64,000 bases of DNA. Source: Eucalyptus grandis (taxonomy: Eukaryota; Streptophyta; Magnoliopsida; Myrtales; Myrtaceae). A program made the translations under genes and the position numbers. Below the pieces are notes generated by a model. The model was not told where the DNA came from, ran no database searches, and saw only the letters and a list, made by a program, of their open reading frames with translations. Each line of letters opens with the position of its first letter. The stretch's first letter is position 1. The stretch lies in assembly GCF_016545825.1 (NCBI RefSeq), contig NC_052613.1, positions 7,936,001 to 8,000,000 on the forward strand. Direction: 5' to 3'. Below, one piece after another: positions 49,226 to 61,544 of the stretch.

Positions 49226-50417
49226 AGAAATATGACATGAATTTAGTCGAAGTTAGAAGTGCCAACGAATAGCCAAATTAAAAAAGCGATGAGATTATAA
49301 ACACTTAGCAAGAGTCAGGTAACATACACTATAGGCCGTCATATGTCTTCTAAATGACAGCACTAGCTCAATTGGCAATTTGCTTCTGTAACTCGGGATT
49401 TTCTTATGCAGTACGCACCATTTCAAAAGGAGGCCAACCCAACCAGATAGCAAACCAATACCATGTTGCATACGATATCCTGTGGGAAAAGTTTGCTTCA
49501 ATATGATGATAACATTGTGCACGAACAAACTAAAGAAGGAATCCCCTTTAGATATTTTTGTAACTGCTTCTTGACTGATGGTTAAGTCCTTCCTGGCACC
49601 CAGTCATGGTATCGAAAATCCTGATGAACCATAATTGAATGCTTAGCTTGATACATGACAGACAGAAGTTCTTATTAACTGAGAATTATACCTCCAAAAC
49701 AGAACTGTGAAGCGGAAATTTAAACTGATCCAGTGGACCATGTCAAAAACACCAACCACCGCTTAGGCATTCCAATCGAGAAGCAAGAGAACTGATGAAG
49801 CAACATTAATGAAATTTAAAAAAGGAAAGAAACGACTCACAAGGAGAAATGAACAGAAACAGCAAAAAGCGCTCTTTTGCCAAAATGAAACGCTTAGCAA
49901 AAATCTAACGGTGACTTACTCTTAGAAAGGGGGATTAGAGGGAAAAATAAAGAAAGATGAAATATTGGTCAATGGTCAATGACCACGCTCACTAGGGTTC
50001 ATTGTATGACATGAATTTATCATCTCATAATTGTATGTCTAGAAAACCTGTAACTTCACTTTTGGAGATTCTTTAATAGTAAATTGAAAGCCATCGTTTT
50101 TTCAAGGTCCTGAATTCTATAAGCTCGTAAAGAAATTTCCATGAGTCGAAATCATCCTATCAAACACCTGAATAGAATGATAGAATAAAAGTGGCAACCC
50201 TCAAATCTTTAAGCCAGATGATAACAATCCTCAAAACATTCTCGCAATTACAGGCATGGAGTGAAAAAATTTAATAAACTTTCGAAACGATACAAGATAA
50301 ACGCACCTTGGATCAAGCTGATGTGCAGTACACAGCCATTGTCATGAATAATGCCCAAGAGAAATTGCAGTTGCATGTGGCAAGAATACCAACTTCTCTA
50401 ACATAAAAAGTGGGAAG
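49226..50417. other. Intergenic, no gene seen
   Basis: It may include upstream introns of the unidentified gene and the 3' untranslated region of the PPR gene. No motif or repeat stood out; the frame 49295-49528 minus is not recognised. Confidence 0.4.
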
Positions 50418-51839
50418 TTAGTTCCAGTTTGACAGCCACTTCTTATAGAGGTTAAAAGCCAGATTAAGCTGCCCCATTTTGCAGTATCCATTAACAAGGA
50501 TCTTCAGGGGAATATGATCAATTGGTATTCCAGATTTTTGTATCTTCTCAAAAAGCCTTTCTGCCTTGTTCAAGTCACCTCTCACACAGTAAGCCCTAAT
50601 TAGTTCAGTACAGGTTACAATGTCCGGTTCACACTCCCTTCTCAGCATTTCATCGTGTAACCAAAGTGCAAAACGCATCCGGCCTAAGTTACAAGCAGCA
50701 CCTATCAACAAAATGTAAGTAACCACATCAGCAAAAAGCCCATTTTGATGCATCTCTTGCTTAAGCAGGTAAGCATCAGAAAGATTTTCCCTCTTTACTT
50801 GTGCATCTATTAATGCATTACAAGTAAAAACATTTGGCGCAATGCCAAATGCCAACATCTGATCCCTAACAAAAAGCGCTCTACAAAGATCACCGCATCT
50901 TCCATAACAATGAATAACACAATTCCATATGGATGGATCAGGGCACCATCGACTCCTCTAACATAAGCTGAAGGAACTCATATGCTTTCTCAACATCTCC
51001 ATGAGCACATAAGCCTCGGATAATTATTTTATAAGTGATCAGATCCGGAGCAACTCCCTCCATTAACATAATGCTGTGGACATGGGACGCCTCACACAAT
51101 TTTCCTCCCTCGTAGAATCCTCTTAAAAGACTATTGTAAGTAAAAACATCAGGATGGAAACCTTTTTTCAGCATTTGACAACATGCACCAATCACGCTCC
51201 TCATGTCCCCATTTGAATTAAGTCCATGGATAAAAGAATTGTAAGCAATCACATCCATCTTATTTTTCTCCTAAGATATCTTGTTCCATATATATACTGC
51301 CTCAAGAACATTACCATTCTTAAAATAACCATCCATCAGTATAGTTGACGCGATTAAATCCGAGGTTGCCTTGTCATTATCCTCGTTAACTAACCGACCA
51401 AGAAGCTTCCTAGCTTCCTCCAAAAGACCCCTCCTGCACAAAGCATGCACAAGTATGTTACGGGTTATACGATTTGGCTGAACACCACAACTCACCATAG
51501 AAGACGAGATAAAAGAGCACCATCCACGTTATTAGAATGGCAATAGCCCATGATGTAACTGTTGAAGGATACACTATTGGGAGAAGGTCCCATTTTCAAC
51601 ATATCCGCAAAAAGAAAACCTGCCTTCTCTAAGTTACCGCTTCGACACAATCCACTCAGAAGATAATTATGAGAAACTATATCAGGAACAGCACCACGGT
51701 GTATCATTTTCTCACGCAACCATAATGCAGCCCCAGCTTACCCTCTGAACACAAATTCGTTAATATACCTTCATGATCCTCATAATTGGCCACTAAATTG
51801 TACCCACCATCAACCATGCCTGCCACGTCTATGCTCTCC
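50418..51839 (-). CDS. P-class pentatricopeptide repeat protein, At5g24830-like
   Basis: PPR proteins bind organellar RNA through 35-residue helical repeats. From a TTTGCAG acceptor at 51840 one exon runs to a stop at 50418 (about 474 codons; Arabidopsis At5g24830, which it resembles by recall, has about 590). At least ten repeats are visible, with cores such as PDIVSHNYLLSGLCRSGNL, PNSVSFNSYIMGYCHSNN, PNRITRNILVHALCRRGLL, PDVFTYNSLLRGFYEGGKL, PDLITYKIIIRGLCAHGDV, PNVFTCNALIDAQVKRENL and PDIVTCTELIRAYCVRGDL. The C-terminus is LAFNLYKKWLSNWN. There is no DYW or E domain. Frame breaks of one or two bases occur near 51735, 51495, 51265 and 50930. The N-terminal exon with a targeting peptide was not found upstream. 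Either sequence errors or an early pseudogene. Confidence 0.85.
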
Positions 51840-52923
51840 CTGCAAATTTCGAGAAAGAAAATCATTATAAAAAAATAGTGTGAAAGGAATTATGTCACTG
51901 ACTACAATGACCTGACAGAAGTTCATTGACTGCAGTAGCCCAAATAGATATATTCAGCATGATAATCATCAATAATTTGAAAATCAGATCAGACAAAGCT
52001 ATGCATCGCTCAGAACTCACAATTACCAATGCAATACCCAACCTTCCTTAAATGGACATTTCTTGTCAGTATACAATGACAAGCACATCGACATGCTTAC
52101 AAAGTGATACATTGAGACATGAGAAGCATCGTCCATGGTAACTCATAACAACTGAGTCATCAAATTCTAGGAAACAAATGATGACCACAATAAACATAGG
52201 AAACCAACTTATAAATCAACCTTGAAGCCGGCAGATTCAGAGATGAATGAAGAGAGATTCAAAGGACTCACCAATTCATGACGTCACACACACAATTACC
52301 CAGATATCTTTTTCTCTGCAAAACCTGATCATATATGGTCCTAGAAAGTTAAGGACCATTTTACCCCTACACAAGGATGCCTCATATTCTCTGTAACAGA
52401 CACATGTACAGAATGATCACATTACAAAACCACAATCATTGGCAGAATGGCATCATTGTTTTTATAGTATCTATTAAATTTCCCTTATAAAAGCAATGAA
52501 AAATGGCAAAGGAAAGAAACTAGAAGCTCATGCCTGAGACTCAGTTTTGCAAGGGCAAAAAAAGCATAAACTAAATAACTGATGGAACCAAAGCACATAT
52601 TTCCAGTGGGGAACACATTCCAGAGGAAGTTGATCTGCACACAAAAGCCTCAACATCAACAACTTGTCATTTATGTAACACACATCGTTGATTTTAGACG
52701 CACCGAGTTGGCTCGGTGGGCTTTAACAAGCAATCCTCAATCCAGCTTTATTGGTATCCCTCGGTTCATAGAGGACAGAAACTCCACTAAGCTGGGCCAT
52801 AATTCCTGTGCAATCAGCAACAATGGATTGGGCCGGCCAAGGGGTTCCGCACGGCCCGCCCCTCCGCACGGCGCGATAAGCACTCCACACGTGATAAAAT
52901 TGTCTCACGGCTAGGGTTTGAGA
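51840..52923. other. PPR gene 5' intron/flank, no gene seen
   Basis: Non-coding in appearance. The first exon of the PPR gene, if present, should lie here or further right on the minus strand, but no targeting peptide or PPR repeat could be found. From 52690 the GC content rises toward the RNase H fragment. Confidence 0.4.
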
Positions 52924-53163
52924 TCAATTCGCGTGGTTCTGTCCCACGGCTAGGGTTTCAGCAAACCAGGCGGACGGAGCGTGGAACTTCTTGGTGAAGC
53001 CGGCGACGAGGAGACCAGCGGCGTTCCGGCACACCCCGGCAACCGAACCCGCCAGCGTCGAGCTGCACCAGGAGCCATCGGCGTTTAACTTCAGCTCCTG
53101 CGGATCAGGTGCCTTCCAGTTCATCGAGCTGTTTGGGGCTGTCATCCCTTTTCCATTTCTCAC
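52924..53163 (-). pseudogene. LINE-type RNase H fragment
   Basis: The frame reads NWKAPDPQELKLNADGSWC followed by AGSVAGVCRNAAGLLVAGFT and AWFAETLA. This is the pattern of the RNase H-like domain found at the end of plant LINEs and in stray nuclear copies (W-P-KLN-DG, G-G-RN-G, AE-A). The catalytic DG and AE positions are present, but the domain stops after about 60 of 120 residues. Three copies of 'acggctagggttt' surround it (about 52909, 52953 and 53162). Confidence 0.65.
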
Positions 53164-53230
53164 GGCTAGGGTTTCTGCTAGGGTGTTGATCGGGTCGGGC
53201 TTCCTTCCTTCGAAGACCGCTAAGTCGCGG

Positions 53231-53963
53231 TCTTAAGCCTTTTTTCGTATTATGCCTTCGTAATGCCTATGTCTGAAGTGTGGAGCTTGTCGCATAGCCT
53301 CTTATGCTTTTCTTCATGGTGCAGGATTTTAATAATGTGCTACGCTAGTTGTTTTGAGAGATCTGCCACTAAAACCTCCTCCCCGGAGTTTGGACTCCTG
53401 TTTTTAGTGATTTTCTTCCCGCACTCTGTGTGAGCGATTTGCTTCGGACAGATTACCTTGTTGATGATGGAACTGAATGCCACTCCACGTCGGATTTGCT
53501 TTTGGAACGGAATCAGGAGCAGAGCCTAATTGATCTTTTGATTCCTGCCCTGGTTCCGCTGATCAACCTTTTGAAGAAACTACAGGTTGGTCAAATCTGA
53601 ATTGCCGGTGCATTTGCTGGATGTCATTTCGGTAAAATCCTTCAATATTGATTCGATTGACTTCGAGAAATTCTGGACGATGATTTGATATACAAAACGT
53701 AATGATATCAGGTATATCTTTTTGCAGACAAATGCTCCAGTTGAGGAAGCTTGTAAGAAAATTTGGCTAGTTGATTCGAAGGTAGCAAAATGTGCCGCTT
53801 TCTTTGTGAATTGATTTGCTTTAGCTGTTTCAATTCATCCATCGGTAAACCCTTGCACTTTTTTTTTTTCTTTTGCAGGGTCTGATAGTTAATTCACGCC
53901 GGAATCACTCCAGCAATTCAAGAAGCCTTCATGAGCCTATTAATGAACTTGCTGATGCAGTAA

Positions 53964-54001
<38 letters not shown>

Positions 54002-55225
54002 GCGCTCACACGGGCTGTTCCTGGCTGTGCATACTTTTTTCCTTTTCTTTTAGAATCTCTATACGGCATTTCTTGAGTAAAGAAGTCGTTCCTTTTGTCT
54101 GACTCGCGTAAAGCAACATGGTCTGAGCTATTAACGTTAGTGCAATGCAGGTCCTCCGCAATATTGCGGTCGCCGAATGCTTTTGTGATGGCTGTTCAGA
54201 TCCTAGGAGATTGCTTGAAGTGCTGAATACCGTCAAGGTGTGGCACTCCTTCAAACCCACTCTCTTCAGAATATGCGATCTACTCCTTATCCAGAAGTAT
54301 GCGAAAGGCTTTTAGGTTATTTGATTTTTAGTCTAAGCTATCGAGTCTTGAATCAGTCTTGATATGTTGCGTTGAGCACAGTGGGAGTAGGGAAGAGAGA
54401 AACACCGATAGTTGCTTCCAAATTATCATCTAGACATCGATGAAAGAGGTGAATGACTTGGAACTTTGTCTAGAATTTTGAAAAAGGGCAAGGGCAGAGC
54501 CTTTCTCATACATTGTGTGCTATTCTTTAAAAGGCTCTTCTCCATTAAAGAGTGGTGAAACTGGTGGACTCCGGTCTTGTTTGGAGAAAATTAGTATAGT
54601 TTCTCAGCACGTTGAGAGTGAGTCTGACGAAGTGGAGGAAATTCTTAGATTGTTGCCTAGACGGTGAGGAAGGCGGTAGCCAAATTTGAAGTTACTTGGG
54701 GAATCAACCGAGTGCAAGGGCTAACCCTTTTGCTTGACGTGTTCGTTTGAGTTAAAAGTGGAGAATTTGTTGATTGGCAGACTTAGTATATTGTGGTTTT
54801 TATTAATGAGCTAATACACTATTATCTTCTCGGACATGATCTGGCTTCGCTGAGTTGTTGAATTTTCAAGGTTTGGTTTTGACCTCCCTTCTTCAAGAGA
54901 TTTGGTGTGGAGCTTTTTGTATTGGGCCGTAGGTCGCGTTGATTTTGCCGGATGCTTAGTCTGTGGGACCTTAGTGTTGTTCTTGATGTTTGCTTTCCTC
55001 TGCCTAATGACTATGATGCTCTTGGTCTTTATATCCTTGTTGCATTGGCCTGCAGTCGAGACTCATGCTTTGTGCTGTCTGGAATACTTAATGGACTAAG
55101 GGGTTTTAGCATGTGAAAATTTCTTCTTTGTCATGTTAATCGTTGAGCTGATATGGACTTTGCTTGAACTTTGAAATGAGGGAGTTGCCCTGCTGTTATT
55201 GCCGTAGATATCAATCTATCTTTTT
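53231..55225 (+). repeat. Direct duplication, long copy, with exon-like blocks
   Basis: 53231-53755 and 54954-55222 recur almost identically in the short copy at 55493-56277. The long copy includes a plus-strand block (53420-53585) reading SDLLRTDYLVDDGTE, LLLERNQEQSLIDLLIPAL and VPLINLLKKLQ before a GT donor. Later blocks read TNAPVEEACKKIWLVDSK (53729), GLIVNSRRNHSSNSRSLHEP with INELADA (53880-53960) and VLRNIAVAECFCDGCSDP (54150-54235). With CAG acceptors and GT donors in place, these look like exons of a protein I do not recognise. A stop-rich 5' side suggests it is partial. Confidence 0.6.
53962..54000. repeat. (CT)n microsatellite
   Basis: About 17 CT units starting at an exon-like donor 'gcagtaagttctctct'. 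It is absent from the short duplicate copy because that part is deleted there. Confidence 0.85.
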
Positions 55226-55492
55226 CCTGTAATTCTTAGGGCAAATCTGATATTTATATATGGATGCACGACTGGTGGGATCCCTTTCTATACCTTTACA
55301 AGGCATGTAGTCCTGAATTTTTCTGATTGCAACTCTTCTAAATATCTTCTCAATCTCATCGGGGAGAGGTTCAAATTCCAGTGTTTAGCTTGGACGTTTT
55401 TATCGCATATCTTCCCTTATCAGAATTCTCGCAGACACGCAGTTTTCTGCTTCCTGGGGTGAAATTCAGATTTTGTTAACTAATTGCTCGGC

Positions 55493-56277
55493 TCTTAAGC
55501 CTTTTTTCGTATTATGCCTTCGTAATGCCTATGTCTGAAGTGTGGAGCTTGTCGCATAGCCTCTTATGCTTTTCTTCATGGTGCAGGATTTTAATAATGT
55601 GCTACGCTAGTTGTTTTGAGAGATCTGCCACTAAAACCTCCTCCCCGGAGTTTGGACTCCTGTTTTTAGTGATTTTCTTCCCGCACTCTGTGTGGCGATT
55701 TGCTTCGGACAGATTACCTTGTTGATGATGGAACTGAATGCCACTCCACGTCGGATTTGCTTTTGGAACGGAATCGGGAGCAGAGCCTAATTGATCTTTT
55801 GATTCCTGCCCTGGTTCCGCTGATCAACCTTTTGAAGAAACTACAGGTTGGTCAAATCTGAATTGCCGGTGCATTTGCTGGATGTCATTTCGGTAAAATC
55901 CTTCAATATTGATTCGATTGACTTCGAGAAATTCTGGACGATGATTTGATATACAAACGTAATGATATCAGGTATATCTTTTTGCAGACAAATGCTCCAG
56001 TTGAGGAAGCTTAGTCTGTGGGACCTTAATGTTGTTCTTGATGTTTGCTTTCCTCTGCCTAATGACTATGATGCTCTTGGTCTTTATATCCTTGTTGCAT
56101 TGGCCTGCAGTCGAGACTCATGCTTTGTGCTGTCTGGAATACTTAATGGACTAAGGGGTTTTAGCATGTGAAAATTTCTTCTTTGTCATGTTAATCGTTG
56201 AGCTGATATGGACTTTGCTTGAACTTTGAAATGAGGGAGTTGTCCTGCTGTTATTGCCGTAGATATCAATCTATCTT
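55493..56277 (+). repeat. Direct duplication, short copy with internal deletion
   Basis: It repeats 53231-53755 up to 'gttgaggaagctt' and then jumps to the text that in the long copy follows 'ggatgctt' at 54954. About 1.2 kb of the long copy is missing. The four bases 'gctt' are shared by both sides of the joint, so microhomology-mediated loss or template switching is likely. Few mismatches separate the copies (for example 'gtgtgagcg' and 'gtgtggcg'), so the event is recent. Confidence 0.85.
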
Positions 56278-56378
56278 ACATTTAATTTTGGTGTGGCGCT
56301 ATTTTTGTTCTGTTTTTGCTGGGTCCCAAAAATGCCATATCTTTCATTTAATTTTTGGAAGAATCTGAATTGGTGCTT

Positions 56379-56383
56379 GTGCG
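56379..56383. repeat. Target-site duplication GTGCG, left
   Basis: Five bases directly before the left LTR, identical to 62117-62121. A 5-bp duplication is the copia norm. Confidence 0.85.
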
Positions 56384-56948
56384 TGAGAAGAAATCGAATA
56401 CAGAACAAGATTGATATATGAGAGAAGTTTAGATCTCGAACAAGCAATGAGAATACCTCAGCTTCTGTTGTATTTCTTCTTGTACTTCAAGTTTATTCTT
56501 TACACAATCTTTCATCATTTCACGAGATACGAGAGGAAGAAGAAGAAGAAGCTCTTGATGAATCGAGAGAAGCTTTCAACCTTAGAAACTAACAATAAAC
56601 TCTCGCACACCTTCTCTTGTTCTATCTTTTCCTTTTATACTAGTCTTTGGCTCAACTATTTTCTGTTATAGAAGTTACAACCGAATAATGTGAACAACAC
56701 ACGTGTATTTCCGATTTCTTGCTTCTTTAATTTGCTTGATGCTTACGTGTTTCGGGTTCTGCTTTCACGGATTCGCCAGCTCCTGTAGTCATGGATCGCC
56801 AGCTCATTCGTTCACTTGGATCGCCAACCCACGACCTTCCTCTGGTTTAGCTTCCTCTGTTCCAGTTACTTTTTCAGGTTTGGCTTTTCTGCTGTTACTG
56901 ACTTCTATACACTTCTGATCTTCTTTAACTTGTTTAATTCTTCTAACA
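56384..56948 (-). repeat. Copia 3' LTR (565 bp)
   Basis: Begins TGTTAGAAGAATT and ends TTCTCA on the minus strand. It is the direct repeat of 61545-62116. Relative to the other LTR it has, for example, 'cttgtactt' for 'cttgagtactt' and 'gatacgagagg' for 'gatacagagagg'. A subrepeat 'tcgccagctc' occurs in both. Confidence 0.93.
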
Positions 56949-56958
56949 TCCCCCCTCA
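56949..56958 (-). other. Polypurine tract
   Basis: TTTGAGGGGGGA on the minus strand, directly in front of the 3' LTR. It primes plus-strand DNA synthesis in LTR elements. Confidence 0.8.
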
Positions 56959-59900
56959 AATTGGGAATGGAGAGTGTAGAAATTCCCAATTTGGTTCGCA
57001 TATAAGAATGTGCTCTGCTTGTCAATGGTTTTGTAAAAATATCAGCTAATTGATAAGAACTTGGAATGTAGCTGACCTGTAGTGACCCTGAGGAGACTTT
57101 TTCCCGAACAAAGTGAAAATCTATTTCAATATGTTTGGTTCGAGCATGTAAGATAGGATTCGAGTAAGAGATATTGCTGACTTGTTATCACAATACAGAT
57201 GAATAGGAGGCTTAAGAAAACAGCCTATATCACGTAATACAAAACTGACCCATGTAAGATCGGCAGTGGCTGATGCAAGAGCACGGTATTCAGCTTCAGT
57301 AGATGATCTGCTCACGGTAGGTTGTTTCTTTGCTGCCCAGGATATAAGATTGGATCCAATATATATACGAAACCAGTTGTTGATCTTCCGGTTTCGACAC
57401 AACCAGCCCAATCGAATCGGAATAACCATAGAGATGCATTGTACCTTGAGAGTGAAGAAATAAGCCAAGCTTGATGGTACCCTTTACATACCGTAAGACT
57501 CTTTTTAACCCGTTGAAGTCTGCAATTGTAGGTTGCTGCATTCGTTGACCAGTATATTTGTGGCATAAGCAATGTCCGGGTCTGGTTAAGGTGAGGTATT
57601 GCAAACCGCCAACTAAGCTTCTGTACTCAGTAGGATTATGCAAAGGTAGAGAATCATTGATTAAAATGGATGGTTTGAGTGAGAGAGGAGTTGAAAGAGG
57701 TTTGGAATCTTGCATATGAGCTCGGGTGAGAAGATCTAGAGCATATTTGGTTTGGCAAAGGAATAGATAACTGGATTTCGTGTAGCTTCAATGCCAAGAA
57801 AATAGTGTAGAGCACCTAGATCCTTCATATGAAAATGAATGCTTAGTGAAGTAATGAGACTAGAAATCATGTGAGATGAGCTGCCGGTGAGAATAATATC
57901 ATCTACATACGGTAAGAGAAGGATAGTGTCCGATTCGGTATGCGGGATGAACGAGAGAAGGATCGGTGGAGCTACGTAAAAGCCATATTCAAGCGGGGAA
58001 GCTGCTGAATTTATCAAACCAAGCTCGAGGAGCTTGTCGAAGTCCATAAAGAGATCTTCGAAGGAGACAAACATGGTGAGGCCTTTGTGTGTCTTTAAAG
58101 CCTCGGAGGGCATTCCATATACACATTTCACTTAAGTGTCCATGTAAGAAAGCATTTTTGACATCTAATTGATGGATTTTCCATTGTTTCATCATAGCTA
58201 CCGACAGAATTATTCGAATTGTTGCATGTTTCACTACGGATCGAAGGTTTCGTGAAATCAAGACCTTCTTCTTGATGAAAGCCTTTGGCTACAAGCCTAG
58301 CTTTAAGTCTATCAAGCTTCCATCGGGTGCAAGTTTTGTCTTGAACACCCATTTGCACCCGATTACATTCATGTGATTATCTCGAGGAACTACTTCCCGA
58401 GGTTTGATTCGATATAATGCATCCATTTCTTCTTGCATTGCTTGATACCATCCTTGGTGTGCTAATGCGGACTTTATTGATTTTGGTTCAACAGAATCTT
58501 ATACTCAACGGACATGCATATTTGGGGTTTGCTTTAATAATTCCAGACCGTAGTCTAGTTTGCATAGGATGAGTTGAAGATGTACTGTCATATTTTCAAA
58601 GTGTCAACACTTTGTTTTGAGTTTGTCCTGTGTCGGCAGTGGGTAGTGAGACATGCTCTTGATTTGTAGATATTTGTTCCTCTATGGTCGAAGATGACTG
58701 ATGTGATTCACTATTACTAGAGATATTATTAACAGCATTCTGTATTTCAATACCAGGTATATTTTCAGATGCAATATCTGGGTGAAGATGACTGATGTGA
58801 GATCGACCTTCATAATTATTTGAGGTGAGCTCATCATTTTGTATTGCTGGAGCTATTTGATTGATTCTGGTATGCTGCAAGTATCCCTTTGACAGATTGT
58901 CTTGTGATGGAGACTTCTTAGTATAGTTGGAACTGGAGGATAGGACTCCTTTTATCCCTTTGTCGTATAGATCGGATCCCTGCGATATTGATCGAGTGTA
59001 TGAATAAAGGGAAAGACATTCTCATCAAATAGTACATGTCTCGCTGATGTAAATTCTTCCATTTGTAGGTAAGAGGCACACTGTATCCTTTATGCTTCTC
59101 ACTTGTAGCCAAGAAAGATACGGTGAGTGATCTTGGATCAAATTTATGCTTTGTGTAATGCCCGAGACATGGATAACAAGCTGATCCAAAAACTCGAAGA
59201 TAGTAATAGTCTGGTGTCCGATTGTAGAGTTTGTAATGAGGTGAATGCATGTGTAGTTTGCTGTGGGCAGAAGATTGATAACATAAACTGCTGTTTTGAA
59301 TGCATCGACCCAATATTTCGGTGGTACTTTAGCATGATACATCATTGCTAGTCCTAATTCAATCACATGTCTATGTTTTCTCTCCGAGACACCATTTTGC
59401 TCGGTGTGTGAGGACATGAGATAAATTGCTTAATTCCGGACTTCTGTAGATGAAGTTGGAATTTATTACTAGTGAACTCACCACCTCCATCACTCTGCAA
59501 GATTTTGATCTTGTGATTAAGCTGATTTTCTACAAGTCTTTGAAACATAACGAATATTTCATATACTTCTGATTTCTGTCTCATAGGATATATCCAGCTA
59601 TACCTAGAAAAATCATCCACAAAAATGACATAGTAGGAGAATTTCTGAGCAGTTGAATTGGCGAAGGTCCCCATACATCACAATGTATTCTTTCTAATAG
59701 AACATTAGAAATATGGTCGAGGAGTGGAAAGATAAGGCTGAGCTTTTAGCAACTTGACAGTGCTACATATATTCCGAGTATTGGAACTAATTTGAATGAG
59801 ATTTTGTTTCGCGGGATCTTCACTTGTTTTAAGATTGGTGTGAGCAAGCCTTTGATGCCGGGTATCTTCTGCTATTTCTGTTGAGTCGTGTGAAGAAAAC

Positions 59901-61397
59901 TTCTGCAGCTTTAGGTTCCACCGGTAGAGCCCCTTGACTTTCCTTCCTAGCTTCACCATTGTATGACTGTGATTGTCCTTCATATATACCCCATGTTTAT
60001 CAAAAATAAAAGAACAAGGGGATAGTCATCATCGGTTTTTGATACGATAGAAGATTCTTGGTGATTGCGGGGACTACTAATACATCATTCGAGGTAATTT
60101 GCTATTTCCGTATTTAGTATTCCATTACCAATGCATGAGATTGACAAATGAGATCCATCTCCTATCATGACAGTGTCATTACCACTATATGTATTATAGG
60201 TTTGAATCATACCAGGTTCTGAGGTAATGTGTGATGTAGCCCCTGTATCTGGATACCATTCTGAGCCATAGGGTTCTTCAATGTGTCTTGCTGCTAATGC
60301 AGTTGGTATCTCATCTACCTGGTATGAATTGTCGAACCTATACCAACATCCGAGTCTTTGTGTGACCTGATTTCTTACAGATCTGGCATTGTAGAGGGAC
60401 ATTATTAGTAGGCTTTGTGTTCTGTGCTTGTCTATCACCATTTGAGCTTTGTGGTGGATAAGATCTAACATTTTGATACCTTTGTGCAGAATTTGAATAA
60501 GGTCGAAATCCTTGTCCATAACAGACCAGTTATCCTTATTAACCCGACCTTGCTGAGTTGAATACATGTTATTCATTCTATTGAATTGATTCCTTCCAGC
60601 TTCGCAGAATTATTTCCATATTCTCTTCTAATAAAGGGCTGACCTCGCCATAGTTAACTTCTCCTCGAAAACTTCTCTTTGATTTCTGGGATTGATTCTT
60701 TGCTGACTTGTTCCAGCTTTCCTTTGCCCATAATAGGCCAGTTAGAGTTATACTCATTCATGGAGTATGTTTGTAATCGAGTTTCAAACCTCTCAAGTTG
60801 TGAGATTACTTCTTCATACTGGCCGAGGCTTAAGACAATACATGGTTGTCCTGAAAGTTTCATATTCAGGACCTAGCCCTTCCAATATGCCAAACATTCT
60901 TGTTATATTGTCAACAGGCTTTCCAATTGCATTCAATTGATCGCAAATGGTTTTGAATTCTCTCGAGATATTCACTCAGTGATCTGTTTCTTTTCTTGCA
61001 GGCTTGAAGTTTTCCTCTCAACTCAAACTCCTTTGCAACAGATTTCTGTGTAAATCTATTTATGAGAGCCTGCCATACTTCAAGTGAGGTTTCTAAGCCG
61101 ATTATTAGACTTAGAATATTTTCGATACTTTGCACCGCTTATCCAGGAAGATATAAGCTGATCGGTTTTTATCCAATCCAGGTAATCAGGGTTCATCATT
61201 TCTCCAGTCTCAGTTTGTATCATTCGATTTGGAGGTAAAGTTTCACCATCAATAAAACCGATTAAATCTTGGCTTTTCAGAAATCTATTAAACTGAGCTT
61301 GCCACAACAGAAAGTTTTCTTCATTCAACTTGATGGTAACAAAGTTCCCTATATTCACATGAATAGGGAATGGATACTTCTGAAGTCTAGTAGCCAT
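56949..61397 (-). pseudogene. Copia gag-pol polyprotein, frame-broken
   Basis: Starts with MATRLQKYPFPIHVNIGNF (61397), a copia gag N-terminus, then a gag core ending near 60911. The protease motif WYPDTGATSHIT lies near 60250. The integrase zinc part RHQRLAHTNLKT is near 59850 and its core DDFSRYSWIYPM..LQSDGGGEF at 59610-59480, followed by NGVSERKHRHVIE. Reverse transcriptase shows ARLVAKGFHQEEGLDF, WKIHQLDVKNAFLHG (58190) and the active-site YVDD (57905). RNase H shows STEAEYRALASATADL, YCDNKSAI and, at the end, LTSRAHSYMRTKLG. About fifteen frame breaks, mostly 1-2 bases, split it; the CCHC knuckle of gag is unclear. It is not translatable as written. Confidence 0.9.
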
Positions 61398-61530
61398 TCT
61401 TCTATGTTCAAAGACTTTTGAAATCCGCAGATAATCCAGTAGACTTTGAAGTAAACTATCTGTGAGATATCATGATCTTTATAACATCATGCAGTAAGAA
61501 CACACCAGATCTATCATACCCGTGGAAATC

Positions 61531-61544
61531 ATGCTACGATACCA
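61531..61544 (-). other. Primer-binding site
   Basis: TGGTATCGTAGCAT directly follows the 5' LTR on the minus strand. TGGTATC is the usual start of plant copia sites pairing with the 3' end of a methionine tRNA; the following bases deviate somewhat from the initiator-tRNA match. Confidence 0.75.

Noticed and set aside
57266..57463. Plus-strand frames inside the copia element
   Set aside because: Shadows of the minus-strand RNase H and polymerase.
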